From positions 1 to 7,375 of the forward strand of contig CAMBWM010000116.1 in assembly GCA_945871335.1 (NCBI GenBank): a stretch of DNA of 7,375 nt, written 5' to 3'. The stretch is from Polaromonas sp. YR568 (lineage in GTDB: Bacteria; Pseudomonadota; Gammaproteobacteria; Burkholderiales; Burkholderiaceae). Below, piece after piece: positions 1-6,233 of this stretch; the first letter of the stretch is position 1, and each line of letters starts with the position of its first letter. Made by a program: the position numbers and the translations under genes. A model generated the notes under the pieces. The model did not search any database and was not told the origin of the DNA. It saw nothing but the letters and a program-made list of their open reading frames with translations.

Positions 1-517
1 GTTTGACGGCGGCGCCTGGGAATGGCACCAAGACTACGGCTACTGGTACCACAACGGCTGCTTGTTCCCGCACATGGCCAGCGTGATGGTGGCGCTGGAT
101 CGCGCAGATCGTCACAACGGCTGTCTGCAGGTGATTCGCGGCTCGCACCAGGCGGGCCGCATCAATCACAGCACTGGACCGGGCGAGCAGGTGGGTGCCG
201 ACATGGAGCGTGTGGATCAGATGCTTAAAGAGATGGATCTGGTCTATGCCGAGATGGCGCCGGGCGACGGCTTGTTCTTCCACAGCAATGTGATGCACCG
301 CTCAGACCAGAACCGCTCGCCTAACCGGCGCTGGACTGTCCTTTTTTGTTACAACGCGGCCCACAACACCCCCTACAAAGCGCAAGCCCACGCCAGCTAC
401 AACAAGCTGAACAAAGTACCAGACCATGCCGTCAAGGCAGCAGGCATACGCCTGAGTGATCCATCTCAGTCCCAGTTTCAAACCAAAAAGGACCACGTGG
501 CGCCCGTCAAGCTGTGA
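1..517 (+). CDS. Phytanoyl-CoA dioxygenase (PhyH)-like Fe(II)/2-oxoglutarate oxygenase, C-terminal part
   Basis: The frame is open from base 2 and leaves about 171 residues before the TGA at 515-517; the N-terminus lies off the left edge. The fragment carries the metal-binding facial triad of PhyH-type oxygenases: an HxD motif (HQD, codons at 26-34, in the context EWHQDYGYW) and a distal His in FFHSNVMHRS (codon 296-298). An Arg shortly after it (NRRWTVLF) suits the 2-oxoglutarate carboxylate. LQVIRGSHQ is the usual family turn between the two metal sites. Such enzymes hydroxylate diverse small substrates with O2 and 2-oxoglutarate, usually in the cytoplasm; the substrate cannot be told from sequence. 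The ATG at 62 is internal, because the HxD motif lies upstream of it in the same frame. Codon use is GC-rich like the thi genes, unlike the next gene. Family is fairly certain, function is not. Confidence 0.85.
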   Translation, partial: FDGGAWEWHQDYGYWYHNGCLFPHMASVMVALDRADRHNGCLQVIRGSHQAGRINHSTGPGEQVGADMERVDQMLKEMDLVYAEMAPGDGLFFHSNVMHRSDQNRSPNRRWTVLFCYNAAHNTPYKAQAHASYNKLNKVPDHAVKAAGIRLSDPSQSQFQTKKDHVAPVKL

Positions 518-583
518 GCGCATGTTTTCCCCGCAGCCAGGCAGAGGTTCTGACAAGCGAGGAATAATTTTGAAGGGTTCAAG

Positions 584-1795
584 ATGAGAAGAAGAGAGCT
601 AATCATGGCGGCTCCCATCTGTGCAATGGGTTCCATGACTTCGCCAATTCTCCATGCTGCTGCAGAAACGTGGGGGTCCGAACTATCGTATCCCTCAGGC
701 TGGAACCCTGGCCGTCAATGGCAATATAAACCGCACCGAGTGGGGAATTTTTCTGGTGGCTATGAACAAATGTTTAAGTTCAACACCATAGCGGCGGGTC
801 CAGTAGCCTCCCCGCTAGACCTTCAATTGATCGACACTAAAAAATTTAGTTTCTCTGGCAGGACTACTAAAACTATTGAAGATTATTTGAACAAGTGGCC
901 CACGACGGGGTTGCTGATTGCGCGCAAAGGAAAAATATTCGTCGAAGCCTATCAAATGGGGCGAACACCTGAGATGCGCTTTCAAAGTTGGTCCATGGCT
1001 AAAAGCGTAACTGCCATATTGATGGGCATTGCATTAGATAAAGGCTTCATTCAGAGCATCGATGATCTTCCCGAAAAATACGTCCCTCAATTAAAAGACA
1101 CTTTGCTAGGCGGTATCCCGATTCGGCATTTACTCAACATGTCCAGCGGTGTGGATGTGGTGCACGAACGCGATCCTTCCCGTATCGATTGGCCGGCTTT
1201 GTTGGCGCCTGGCCCTACCTCTGTCGGGCGTGTGGTGATTGGTTGGAAAGACAAGAAAGAAGAGCCTGGCATTCGATTCAATTACACCGAGTTGTGTCCA
1301 TTGACCATTGGGATGGTGATTCGCAATGCTACTCAAAAGACCTTGGCGCAATTTGCGCAGCAATATTTGTGGCAACCCATGGGGGCTGAGGGTAATGCCA
1401 CATGGTTGACTGATTCTCAAGGCTTTGAATTTAACTGTGTAGGCTTTGGTGCCCAATTGCGCGACTGGGCTCGCTTGGCACAGTTAGTGGCTCAAAAAGG
1501 AAGAATGGGGTCGACGCAAGTGGTGAGCAAATCATGGATTGAGGACTGCACCAAACACGGCCCTCAAGATACCCAAGTGGCTTACGGCAAAGCTCGCTCC
1601 GCTGCGGGGTATAAAAACTTTTTTTGGCATAACCATCCTCAAGGTCGGTGGTTGGCGATGAATGGCGCATTAGGCCAAAAAGTGTTGATAGATATGCAAA
1701 CCGAAACCGTCTTGATTCACACCTCAGTTAGTGATGAGGTCGGCCCTTGGAATGATGATCTATTTCCATTATTTGTTGCAGCGATCAATTTATAA
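584..1795 (+). CDS. Exported serine hydrolase, class C beta-lactamase/esterase fold
   Basis: This 403-residue protein belongs to the beta-lactamase-related serine hydrolases (esterases, nylon-oligomer hydrolase type, DD-peptidase relatives). The SxxK nucleophile motif is S137-M-A-K140 in QSWSMAKSVTAILMG. The second motif is Y234-T-E (FNYTELCPL), where the family often has YxN or YxS. A late NGALGQ at 360-365 resembles the GxxGQ strand near the third active-site element. The N-terminus MRRRELIM followed by a short apolar stretch ending HAAA, about residue 27, looks like a Tat-type signal (RRxLI rather than the ideal RRxFLK), so the protein probably acts in the periplasm. The start at ATG 584 is supported by GAAGG at 572-576, 7 nt upstream. 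It begins 66 nt after the PhyH-like gene on the same strand and could be cotranscribed. It is visibly AT-richer than its neighbours, with TTA and ATA codons, which suggests transfer. Substrate unknown. Confidence 0.87.
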   Translation: MRRRELIMAAPICAMGSMTSPILHAAAETWGSELSYPSGWNPGRQWQYKPHRVGNFSGGYEQMFKFNTIAAGPVASPLDLQLIDTKKFSFSGRTTKTIEDYLNKWPTTGLLIARKGKIFVEAYQMGRTPEMRFQSWSMAKSVTAILMGIALDKGFIQSIDDLPEKYVPQLKDTLLGGIPIRHLLNMSSGVDVVHERDPSRIDWPALLAPGPTSVGRVVIGWKDKKEEPGIRFNYTELCPLTIGMVIRNATQKTLAQFAQQYLWQPMGAEGNATWLTDSQGFEFNCVGFGAQLRDWARLAQLVAQKGRMGSTQVVSKSWIEDCTKHGPQDTQVAYGKARSAAGYKNFFWHNHPQGRWLAMNGALGQKVLIDMQTETVLIHTSVSDEVGPWNDDLFPLFVAAINL

Positions 1796-1885
1796 AGTTG
1801 AGTTTAAACAGCTGACCAAAAGTACTGGAAGTTTAAAAAACATCAGCATATTTACCCGGAATTACACATTCACTTCGCAAAAAGA

Positions 1886-1916
1886 AAAGCCTGCTAGCAA
1901 TTAAGTAGCAGGCTTT
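1886..1916 (-). terminator. Intrinsic terminator after tRNA-Asn / thi operon, possibly bidirectional
   Basis: The stem is a perfect 11-bp inverted repeat (AAAGCCTGCTA at 1886-1896 with TAGCAGGCTTT at 1906-1916) around a 9-nt loop. On the minus strand it is followed by a T-rich run with one interruption (complement of 1879-1885), the classic arrangement, 23 nt past the tRNA-Asn 3' end. On the plus strand the tail is only CTTT then ATGATG, so it would be a weaker stop for the serine hydrolase gene that ends 90 nt upstream. The rest of the 1796-1938 intergenic stretch shows nothing recognisable apart from an 8-nt repeat (agtttaaa at 1801 and 1830). Confidence 0.85.
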
Positions 1917-1938
1917 ATGATGCCCATAAGGCTTATCT

Positions 1939-2014
1939 TGGCTCCTCAACCTGGACTCGAACCAGGGACCTACGGATTAACAGTCCGGTGCTCTACCAAC
2001 TGAGCTATTGAGGA
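1939..2014 (-). tRNA. tRNA-Asn (anticodon GUU)
   Basis: Read on the minus strand this is a 76-nt tRNA with encoded CCA. The acceptor strands TCCTCAA (2014-2008) and TTGAGGA (1949-1943) pair perfectly, followed by discriminator G and CCA (1941-1939). The D arm has AGCTCAGTTGGTAGAGC. The anticodon loop CTGTTAA gives GUU, flanked by CGGA/TCCG pairs. The T arm has the canonical GGTTCGAGTCC. The gene begins only 8 nt after the thiE stop codon on the same strand, so it can be reached by readthrough from the thi operon. It probably also has its own promoter inside the thiE 3' end (see 2027-2032). Confidence 0.97.
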
Positions 2015-2022
2015 ATGGAGCC

Positions 2023-2979
2023 TTAAATTATAGCTTGCTTTTTTGCGCGCATCGGGTGGCTTAACTTGTGAATTGCGTCGCTCAGACGTCTGGCTTCTGC
2101 TTCCGGATCGTTGGCTGCAATCAAGGCGCGTACCACGGCCACTGAACCTACGCCACTGCCCATTACTTCAGTAAGTCGCGCAAAATCAATGCCGCCAATG
2201 GCAACCAGCGGGTACTCGCGTAGCAATTGCGCATAGGCATGAAGCCGGCCGGTGCCTTGTGCCGCGGTAACCATTCGTTTGAGTGTGGTGGGGAACACGG
2301 CGCCCATGGCCATATAGCTGGGCGCGTACGTGTCGGCCAGGCACATTTCTGCGTAACCGTGGGTACTCAGGCCCAGGCGTAATCCGGCCTGTCGAATCGC
2401 GTCCAGATCGGCCGTATCAATATCTTCCTGGCCCAGATGAACGCCATAAGCGCCGGCAGCAATAGCCACTTGCCAGTGGTCGTTGATAAACAGCAGTGCG
2501 TCTGTGTCTTTAACGGCTTGCACGGCAGACAGCACTTCCCGGTTGATAGCTGCCGGGTCGTTTGACTTGAATCTCAGTTGCAAAGTGGGCACGCCGGCCT
2601 GCGCCATCCGCGCTACCCATGCGGCGTCAGGCAACACGGCGTACAAGCCAAGCTGTTGTGGGCAAGCGGCAAAACTGTTGGCTCGCGGCAAAGGTTGAAT
2701 ACCGAAATCAAGCGGTTCAATAGGCCACTGGAGTGCATCGAAGTGGCCCGTCCGCTCAGTTTGATTTTGCCAGGCACGGGCTACACACGCGGCGTCTTTA
2801 TCAATAAATCCCAAGCGCAAGCAAGCTTGTCTGGCGACTTGGTATACCGCTGGTTCTAGGCTGCTGTGGCTGAACGTTGGCGGGATGGCGCTCAAAGCTA
2901 AAGTGCTCTGGTGTGCATTGACGATGGCCTGAACTGCCGCTTCATGGTCTTTGGGTTTGATGAAAGAGTCGTTCGACAT
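2023..2979 (-). CDS. thiE: Thiamin-phosphate synthase, long form with N-terminal extension
   Basis: ThiE condenses HMP-diphosphate with thiazole phosphate to give thiamin phosphate in the cytoplasm. The protein has 318 residues, against roughly 210 for the single-domain E. coli enzyme. The catalytic TIM-barrel part starts near residue 108 (QQLGLYAVLPD) and shows the family motifs in order: QLRFK at 134-138, FINDHW with D167, GVHLGQED at 179-186, LSTH at 204-207, FPTTLK at 229-234 and AIGGI at 260-264. Residues 1 to about 107 match no domain I recognise. ATG 2979 was chosen because AAGGAAG lies just upstream and it falls 17 nt after the thiG stop. The same frame stays open to 3192, but that would overlap thiG by about 195 nt. 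It is the last protein gene of the operon, followed after 8 nt by tRNA-Asn. Function is secure; the role of the extension is not. Confidence 0.92.
   Translation of the reverse strand: MSNDSFIKPKDHEAAVQAIVNAHQSTLALSAIPPTFSHSSLEPAVYQVARQACLRLGFIDKDAACVARAWQNQTERTGHFDALQWPIEPLDFGIQPLPRANSFAACPQQLGLYAVLPDAAWVARMAQAGVPTLQLRFKSNDPAAINREVLSAVQAVKDTDALLFINDHWQVAIAAGAYGVHLGQEDIDTADLDAIRQAGLRLGLSTHGYAEMCLADTYAPSYMAMGAVFPTTLKRMVTAAQGTGRLHAYAQLLREYPLVAIGGIDFARLTEVMGSGVGSVAVVRALIAANDPEAEARRLSDAIHKLSHPMRAKKQAII
2027..2032 (-). promoter_or_regulatory. Probable -10 box of the tRNA-Asn promoter, inside the thiE 3' end
   Basis: The minus strand reads a perfect TATAAT across the last sense codons of thiE (GCT ATA ATT, then TAA). 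Transcription would begin around 2020-2022, giving a leader of about 6-8 nt before the mature tRNA 5' end at 2014. No good -35 is present: the hexamer at 17-bp spacing reads CCGATG. The call therefore rests on the -10 match and its position. The rare ATA codon it creates in a GC-rich gene fits selection for the promoter rather than for the protein. Confidence 0.6.
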
Positions 2980-2996
2980 GCGTCTTCCTTGCTTGC

Positions 2997-3812
2997 TCAG
3001 TTGCTCGCCTGATGCCAAAACGGCGTGCCCAGCACGGGGGTACTGGGTTGGGCTGCATGCTGCTCGGCCATGACGCCGCCCAGGTAAGCTGCCCGCCCGG
3101 CTTGTACCGCATCGGCAAATGCGCTGGCCATTAGCAAGGGGTCTTGTGCCTGCGCCACGGCCGTGTTGAGCAGCACGGCGTCGTAACCCCATTCGAGCAC
3201 CTGACAGGCATGCGATGGCAAACCCAGGCCGGCGTCTACGATCAAAGGTACGTCCAGGCGTTCGCGCAACAAGCGCATGGCGTAAGGATTGATTGGGCCC
3301 TTACCTGTGCCAATGGGGGCGGCCCAGGGCATCACGGCTTGGCAGCCTACATCCACCAGTTTTCGGCATAACACCAGGTCTTCGGTGCAATACGGCAGGA
3401 CTTTGAAGCCATCCTTGATCAGTCGGCCAGCTACTTCAACCAGATTGAGTGTGTCGGGTTGCAGAGTGTAGTCATCGCCGATGAGCTCGAGTTTGATCCA
3501 GTTGGTCTCAAACACTTCCCGCGCCATCTGGGCTGTGGTGATGACCTCCTGGGGACTGTGGCAGCCGGCTGTGTTCGGCAAAACTGGGATGCCCAGTTTT
3601 TTGAGTAGTTCCCAAAAATCATTACGGGTGTCGGTTGCTGGCCCCTGGCGTCGAAGCGAGGCGGTGACCATGGCCGGTCGGGCACGGCGCAAAGCAGCCT
3701 CCATCACAGCCGGTGAAGGGTAGCGCGCTGTGCCCAGCAGCAAGCGACTTTGAAAGGTTTCGCCATATAAAACCAGCGGGTCGGTCTGCACTGAAGTCAA
3801 AGAGTCGTTCAT
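2997..3812 (-). CDS. thiG: Thiazole synthase
   Basis: ThiG builds the thiazole phosphate ring from 1-deoxyxylulose 5-phosphate, dehydroglycine (supplied by ThiO in organisms that have it) and sulfur carried as ThiS thiocarboxylate. The 271-residue protein is full length for the family. The Schiff-base lysine is K107 in [10 protein letters not shown]. The phosphate-binding segments [12 protein letters not shown] (161-172) and [12 protein letters not shown] (191-202) are clear, as is [12 protein letters not shown] near 214-224. The N-terminal region [10 protein letters not shown] is also typical. ATG 3812 is preceded by AGGAA about 7 nt upstream and lies 15 nt after the thiS stop. The gene is tightly packed between thiS and thiE and should be translated from the same riboswitch-controlled transcript. 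Its first codons share a 12-nt stretch with those of thiE (3799-3810 and 2963-2974). Confidence 0.97.
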   Translation of the reverse strand: MNDSLTSVQTDPLVLYGETFQSRLLLGTARYPSPAVMEAALRRARPAMVTASLRRQGPATDTRNDFWELLKKLGIPVLPNTAGCHSPQEVITTAQMAREVFETNWIKLELIGDDYTLQPDTLNLVEVAGRLIKDGFKVLPYCTEDLVLCRKLVDVGCQAVMPWAAPIGTGKGPINPYAMRLLRERLDVPLIVDAGLGLPSHACQVLEWGYDAVLLNTAVAQAQDPLLMASAFADAVQAGRAAYLGGVMAEQHAAQPSTPVLGTPFWHQASN

Positions 3813-3827
3813 GAATATTTCCTGGCC

Positions 3828-4025
3828 TTAGCCACCGGTGATGGGGGCGATGATTTCAATTTGGTCACCCTCTTGCAAAAGGGTCTCTTTGTATCGAGTT
3901 TTGGGTACAAATGTCAGGTTGATTGCTGCGGCAAAAGGCGGGCAGGCTTCGATCAGCACCAGGGCTTCGGCCAGCGTGGCGCCCTCGGCTAACTCGTGCC
4001 GGACATGGTTGATAAAAATATACAT
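3828..4025 (-). CDS. thiS: Sulfur carrier protein
   Basis: This 65-residue ubiquitin-fold protein begins MYIFINHVRHELAEG and ends in the diagnostic Gly-Gly tail (IIAPITGG). ThiF adenylates the C-terminus, which then becomes a thiocarboxylate that donates sulfur to ThiG. No thiF is present in the window, so activation must come from a gene elsewhere. The length is normal for the family. The start at ATG 4025 lies 6 nt after the thiO stop and has no strong Shine-Dalgarno nearby, which suggests translational coupling to thiO. The thiG start follows 15 nt after the stop. Confidence 0.96.
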   Translation of the reverse strand: MYIFINHVRHELAEGATLAEALVLIEACPPFAAAINLTFVPKTRYKETLLQEGDQIEIIAPITGG

Positions 4026-4031
4026 GAGCGT

Positions 4032-5138
4032 TCAGGCGATGGCAGCCTCAGAGCGCTCAACCCGCAAATTAAATCGATCGGCAAGAGCGCTGTGCCCGCA
4101 TTGGAGCAGCTCCATCACGATATCCAGCATGGCGGGTGCGATCAAAAAGCCGTGGCGGTACAAGCCATTGATTTGGATTGTGTTCGGCGCGGTAAACCGC
4201 ACAGCCGGCAGATTGTCGATCAGGGTCGGGCGGCATTGTGTGCTGAGTTCAAGAAGACGCGCCTCTGCAAAACCCGAGTGAACTGAGTAGGCGGCGCTGA
4301 GTAACTCTAGCGCCGACCGCACGCTGGCCGGTGACATGTCTTCAGACTCAATCTCGGTGGCGCCGATCACAAAAACATGGTCTTGCTTGGGGGCGATGTA
4401 AAGCGGATAGCGGGGGTGTACCAGCCGCACCGGCCGCAGCAACGTGACTTCAGGCGCGTGCACACGCAGCACCTCGCCGCGCACGCCGCGAACGCCGGGC
4501 CACTGGGGTTTGGCACCCAGACCCCGGCAGTCAAAGACCCAGTCCGGTTGGCCGCTCGTGCCGGGTCTGAAGTCTTCGGGTGATCGTGGGCTGTTCCAGT
4601 GCATGTCGACTTGGAGAAATTCAAGCTGGTGCAGCAGGGCCGCCAGCAATTGCCGGTTGTCTAACTGACCTTCGCCGGGCAGGTACAAACCGTTTTCAAA
4701 GCGCTGGCCTAAGGCTGGCTCAAGGGCCGCAATTGCCGCGCCGTCCAGTTCTTGAGCCGGCGGCAGATCAGGCATGGCGCGTGCCGTCCTGTCCATGTGG
4801 CGGGAAAAACGCATGGCTTCGGCTGCATCCTGCCGGTGCCAGACGATGAGCGTGCCGTTTTGTTGAAAAAAAGTGGGGAGGGCGAGCTGCGCAATCAGCT
4901 GCGGCCAGCGCAAAAGACTGTGGCTGCCCATGCGTACCACGCCGGCTTCGGTCACTGCTGATTCGGCCAGTGGCGCCAGCATGGCGGCCGCAGCGAGTGC
5001 CGCTGAGCCCGTAGCGTCTTCAGGGCCAGCTTCGTACACCTGGACGCGGTGGCCGGCTTGCGCCAGCGCCAACGCCAGCAGCCGACCCATGAGGCCGGCG
5101 CCGATAACGAGCATGTGGGAGTCAGGGCTTGCGGTCAT
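4032..5138 (-). CDS. thiO: Glycine oxidase-type FAD amino-acid oxidase
   Basis: ThiO is a flavin-dependent oxidase (DAO family) that converts glycine to dehydroglycine for thiazole synthesis; it replaces the radical-SAM tyrosine lyase ThiH, which is not seen here. From ATG 5138 the protein has 368 residues, a normal length. The dinucleotide-binding fold is at the N-terminus, VIGAGLMG (11-18), with the acidic residue E36 ending the second strand (VQVYEAG). Near the C-terminus NGLYRHGFLIAPAM (324-337) is the family's substrate- and flavin-contacting segment, with R328. GATEIESED lies between them. The start is not certain. ATG 5138 has GGA about 5 nt upstream; ATG 5147 would add three residues without a ribosome site; the frame stays open to 5222, but that lies inside the riboswitch aptamer. 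First gene of the thiO-thiS-thiG-thiE unit. Confidence 0.92.
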   Translation of the reverse strand: MTASPDSHMLVIGAGLMGRLLALALAQAGHRVQVYEAGPEDATGSAALAAAAMLAPLAESAVTEAGVVRMGSHSLLRWPQLIAQLALPTFFQQNGTLIVWHRQDAAEAMRFSRHMDRTARAMPDLPPAQELDGAAIAALEPALGQRFENGLYLPGEGQLDNRQLLAALLHQLEFLQVDMHWNSPRSPEDFRPGTSGQPDWVFDCRGLGAKPQWPGVRGVRGEVLRVHAPEVTLLRPVRLVHPRYPLYIAPKQDHVFVIGATEIESEDMSPASVRSALELLSAAYSVHSGFAEARLLELSTQCRPTLIDNLPAVRFTAPNTIQINGLYRHGFLIAPAMLDIVMELLQCGHSALADRFNLRVERSEAAIA

Positions 5139-5141
5139 TGA

Positions 5142-5166
5142 ATCCATCTGAATTGAACAGCTGGAT
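5142..5166 (-). promoter_or_regulatory. thiO: Hairpin covering the thiO ribosome-binding site
   Basis: On the minus strand ATCCA (5166-5162) pairs with TGGAT (5146-5142). After a single G/A mismatch CTG pairs with CAG, leaving a 7-nt loop. The 3' arm contains the GGA that serves as the only visible Shine-Dalgarno for ATG 5138. Formation of this hairpin would block thiO translation. It sits about 35 nt downstream of the TPP aptamer and is a plausible part of its expression platform. Pairing was read by eye, with no energy calculation. Confidence 0.45.
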
Positions 5167-5201
5167 AAAACAAGAGCGTGCTTGAAAAAACGACGCTGTC
5201 T

Positions 5202-5282
5202 GAAAACTTCCCACGCCAGCATGATCTGGATCGGGTCTTAGGGTTTTTCTCAGCCCTGCACTTGGCAAGACACCCCTGTTTC
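5202..5282 (-). promoter_or_regulatory. TPP riboswitch (THI box) upstream of thiO
   Basis: The minus strand carries the conserved aptamer elements in order: GGGGTG at the 5' side (5276-5271), GGGCTGAGA (5256-5248), AACCC (5245-5241), then GATCCAGATCATGCTGG (5232-5216) and the closing GGGAAG. The P1 ends GAAAC (5282-5278) and GTTTTC (5207-5202) pair apart from one bulge. The P5 arms are CCAG and CTGG, swapped relative to CTGG/CCAG of E. coli thiM, so pairing is kept. Thiamin pyrophosphate binding normally lowers expression of the downstream genes, here thiO-thiS-thiG-thiE. Plus-strand thiD is not controlled by it. Confidence 0.93.
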
Positions 5283-5294
5283 ATCCTTGACTTC

Positions 5295-5300
5295 ATTACA
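5295..5300 (-). promoter_or_regulatory. Candidate -10 box for the thi operon
   Basis: The minus strand reads TGTAAT preceded by TGA, that is, an extended -10 arrangement (TGnTGTAAT). Transcription would begin near 5288, about 6 nt before the first base of the TPP aptamer P1 helix, where a riboswitch mRNA start is expected. No -35 resembling TTGACA lies at the right spacing, so the assignment rests on position plus a 5-of-6 -10 match. Confidence 0.35.
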
Positions 5301-5360
5301 TCACATCCGGCCGTGCCCGTGGTACAGGCGGGCTGTCGGGGCATGCCTGATAATTTTCAC

Positions 5361-6215
5361 ATGAGTACTTTTAATTTCCCTGTTCCACACCATCGTTACG
5401 CCCGAGTCTTGTCAATCGCCGGCTCTGACAGCGGTGGCGGTGCCGGCATCCAGGCCGACCTCAAAACTTTCAGCGCCCTGGGCTGCTACGGCATGACGGC
5501 CATCACGGCCTTGACGGCGCAAAACACCTGCGGCGTGATCAGTATTCACCCGGTGCCGCCGGAGTTCCTTAAGGCGCAGCTCCAGGCCGTCATAGAGGAC
5601 ATCGGCGTTGACGCCGTCAAAATCGGTATGTTGCACTCGCCGGAGATCGTGCGCGTAGTGGCCTGGGCTATTTCCCACTACAAACTCACGCAGGTCGTAC
5701 TCGATCCGGTGATGGTGGCCACCAGCGGAGATCGCCTGATTGAGTCAGCGACAGTGCAGGTGCTGCAGCAGGAGCTTTTTCCGCTGGTGTCTGTGATCAC
5801 GCCCAACCTGGACGAAGCGGCCTTGCTGCTGGGCCGCGAGATTGACAGCGCCGAAGCGCTGGAGCAGGCGGCTGATGATTTGCTGGCATTGGGCGCACGC
5901 ACGGTGCTGCTCAAGGGCGGTCATCTGCGCGGTGCGGCAGTGGTCGATGTGTTTGCACAAGCCGGGCAGCGCCATTTGCATCTGCGATCTGAACGTATCG
6001 CCAGCCGCAACGTTCACGGTACCGGTTGCACCTTGTCTTCGGCCATTGCCGCCTATCTGGCTCTGGGCTTGCCGCTGCGCGAGGCGGTTCAGCAGGCCCG
6101 CAATTACATTTTGGCCGCCATCACTGCCGGCGCAGGGGTACAAACCGGCCAGGGCCATGGTCCGCTGAACCACGGCCATGCCCCGCTAGCGATGGCAGTG
6201 GTTCCGCTGGACTGA
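5361..6215 (+). CDS. thiD: Hydroxymethylpyrimidine / phosphomethylpyrimidine kinase
   Basis: ThiD phosphorylates HMP and then HMP-phosphate to the diphosphate used by ThiE. From ATG 5361 the protein has 284 residues, slightly longer than the E. coli enzyme. The ribokinase-fold signatures are clear: SIAGSDSGGGAGIQADLKTF near 18-37 for the pyrimidine and phosphate site, VITPNLDEAALLLG in the middle, LLKGGH, and the anion-hole motif HGTGC with C223. The start is uncertain. ATG 5361 has no Shine-Dalgarno, and ATG 5343 (six residues longer) has only GGGG three bases upstream. A GATAAT at 5349-5354 would place a transcript start at 5361 and make the mRNA leaderless. The frame stays open to 5178, but that runs antisense through the riboswitch and is not credible. 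It is divergent from the thi operon and convergent with the permease gene. Confidence 0.93.
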   Translation: MSTFNFPVPHHRYARVLSIAGSDSGGGAGIQADLKTFSALGCYGMTAITALTAQNTCGVISIHPVPPEFLKAQLQAVIEDIGVDAVKIGMLHSPEIVRVVAWAISHYKLTQVVLDPVMVATSGDRLIESATVQVLQQELFPLVSVITPNLDEAALLLGREIDSAEALEQAADDLLALGARTVLLKGGHLRGAAVVDVFAQAGQRHLHLRSERIASRNVHGTGCTLSSAIAAYLALGLPLREAVQQARNYILAAITAGAGVQTGQGHGPLNHGHAPLAMAVVPLD

Positions 6216-6233
6216 CAACACAGCACTTGATCA

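Noticed and set aside
550..568. Promoter for the serine hydrolase (CTGACA at 550-555 and AATAAT at 563-568)
   Set aside because: The spacer is only 7 bp, far below the 16-18 needed, so the two hexamers do not form a sigma-70 promoter.
1..2014. tRNA-Asn as the attachment site of a genomic island covering the left part
   Set aside because: No copy of the tRNA 3' end was seen in 1-1938 and no integrase gene is present. Only the AT-rich hydrolase hints at transfer.
2980..3192. Upstream extension of the thiE frame by 71 residues into thiG
   Set aside because: It overlaps thiG out of frame and is Arg/Gly-rich like a shadow frame. A good ribosome site supports the start at 2979.
5139..5222. Upstream extension of thiO to an ATG at 5222
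   Set aside because: This start lies inside the riboswitch aptamer, and the canonical Rossmann-fold start follows ATG 5138 closely.
5287..5292. Plus-strand TTGACT as a -35 box for thiD
   Set aside because: No -10-like sequence occurs 16-18 bp downstream, and the candidate GATAAT at 5349 is much too far away.
5178..5360. Upstream extension of the thiD reading frame by about 61 residues
   Set aside because: It runs antisense through the TPP aptamer and the thi leader, and the added residues do not look like any ThiD N-terminus. The family homology begins after 5361.
5834..6179. Long open frames on both strands inside thiD, thiO, thiG and the permease
   Set aside because: They are shadows of GC-rich coding sequence, with no recognisable domains or ribosome sites, and overlap well-supported genes.
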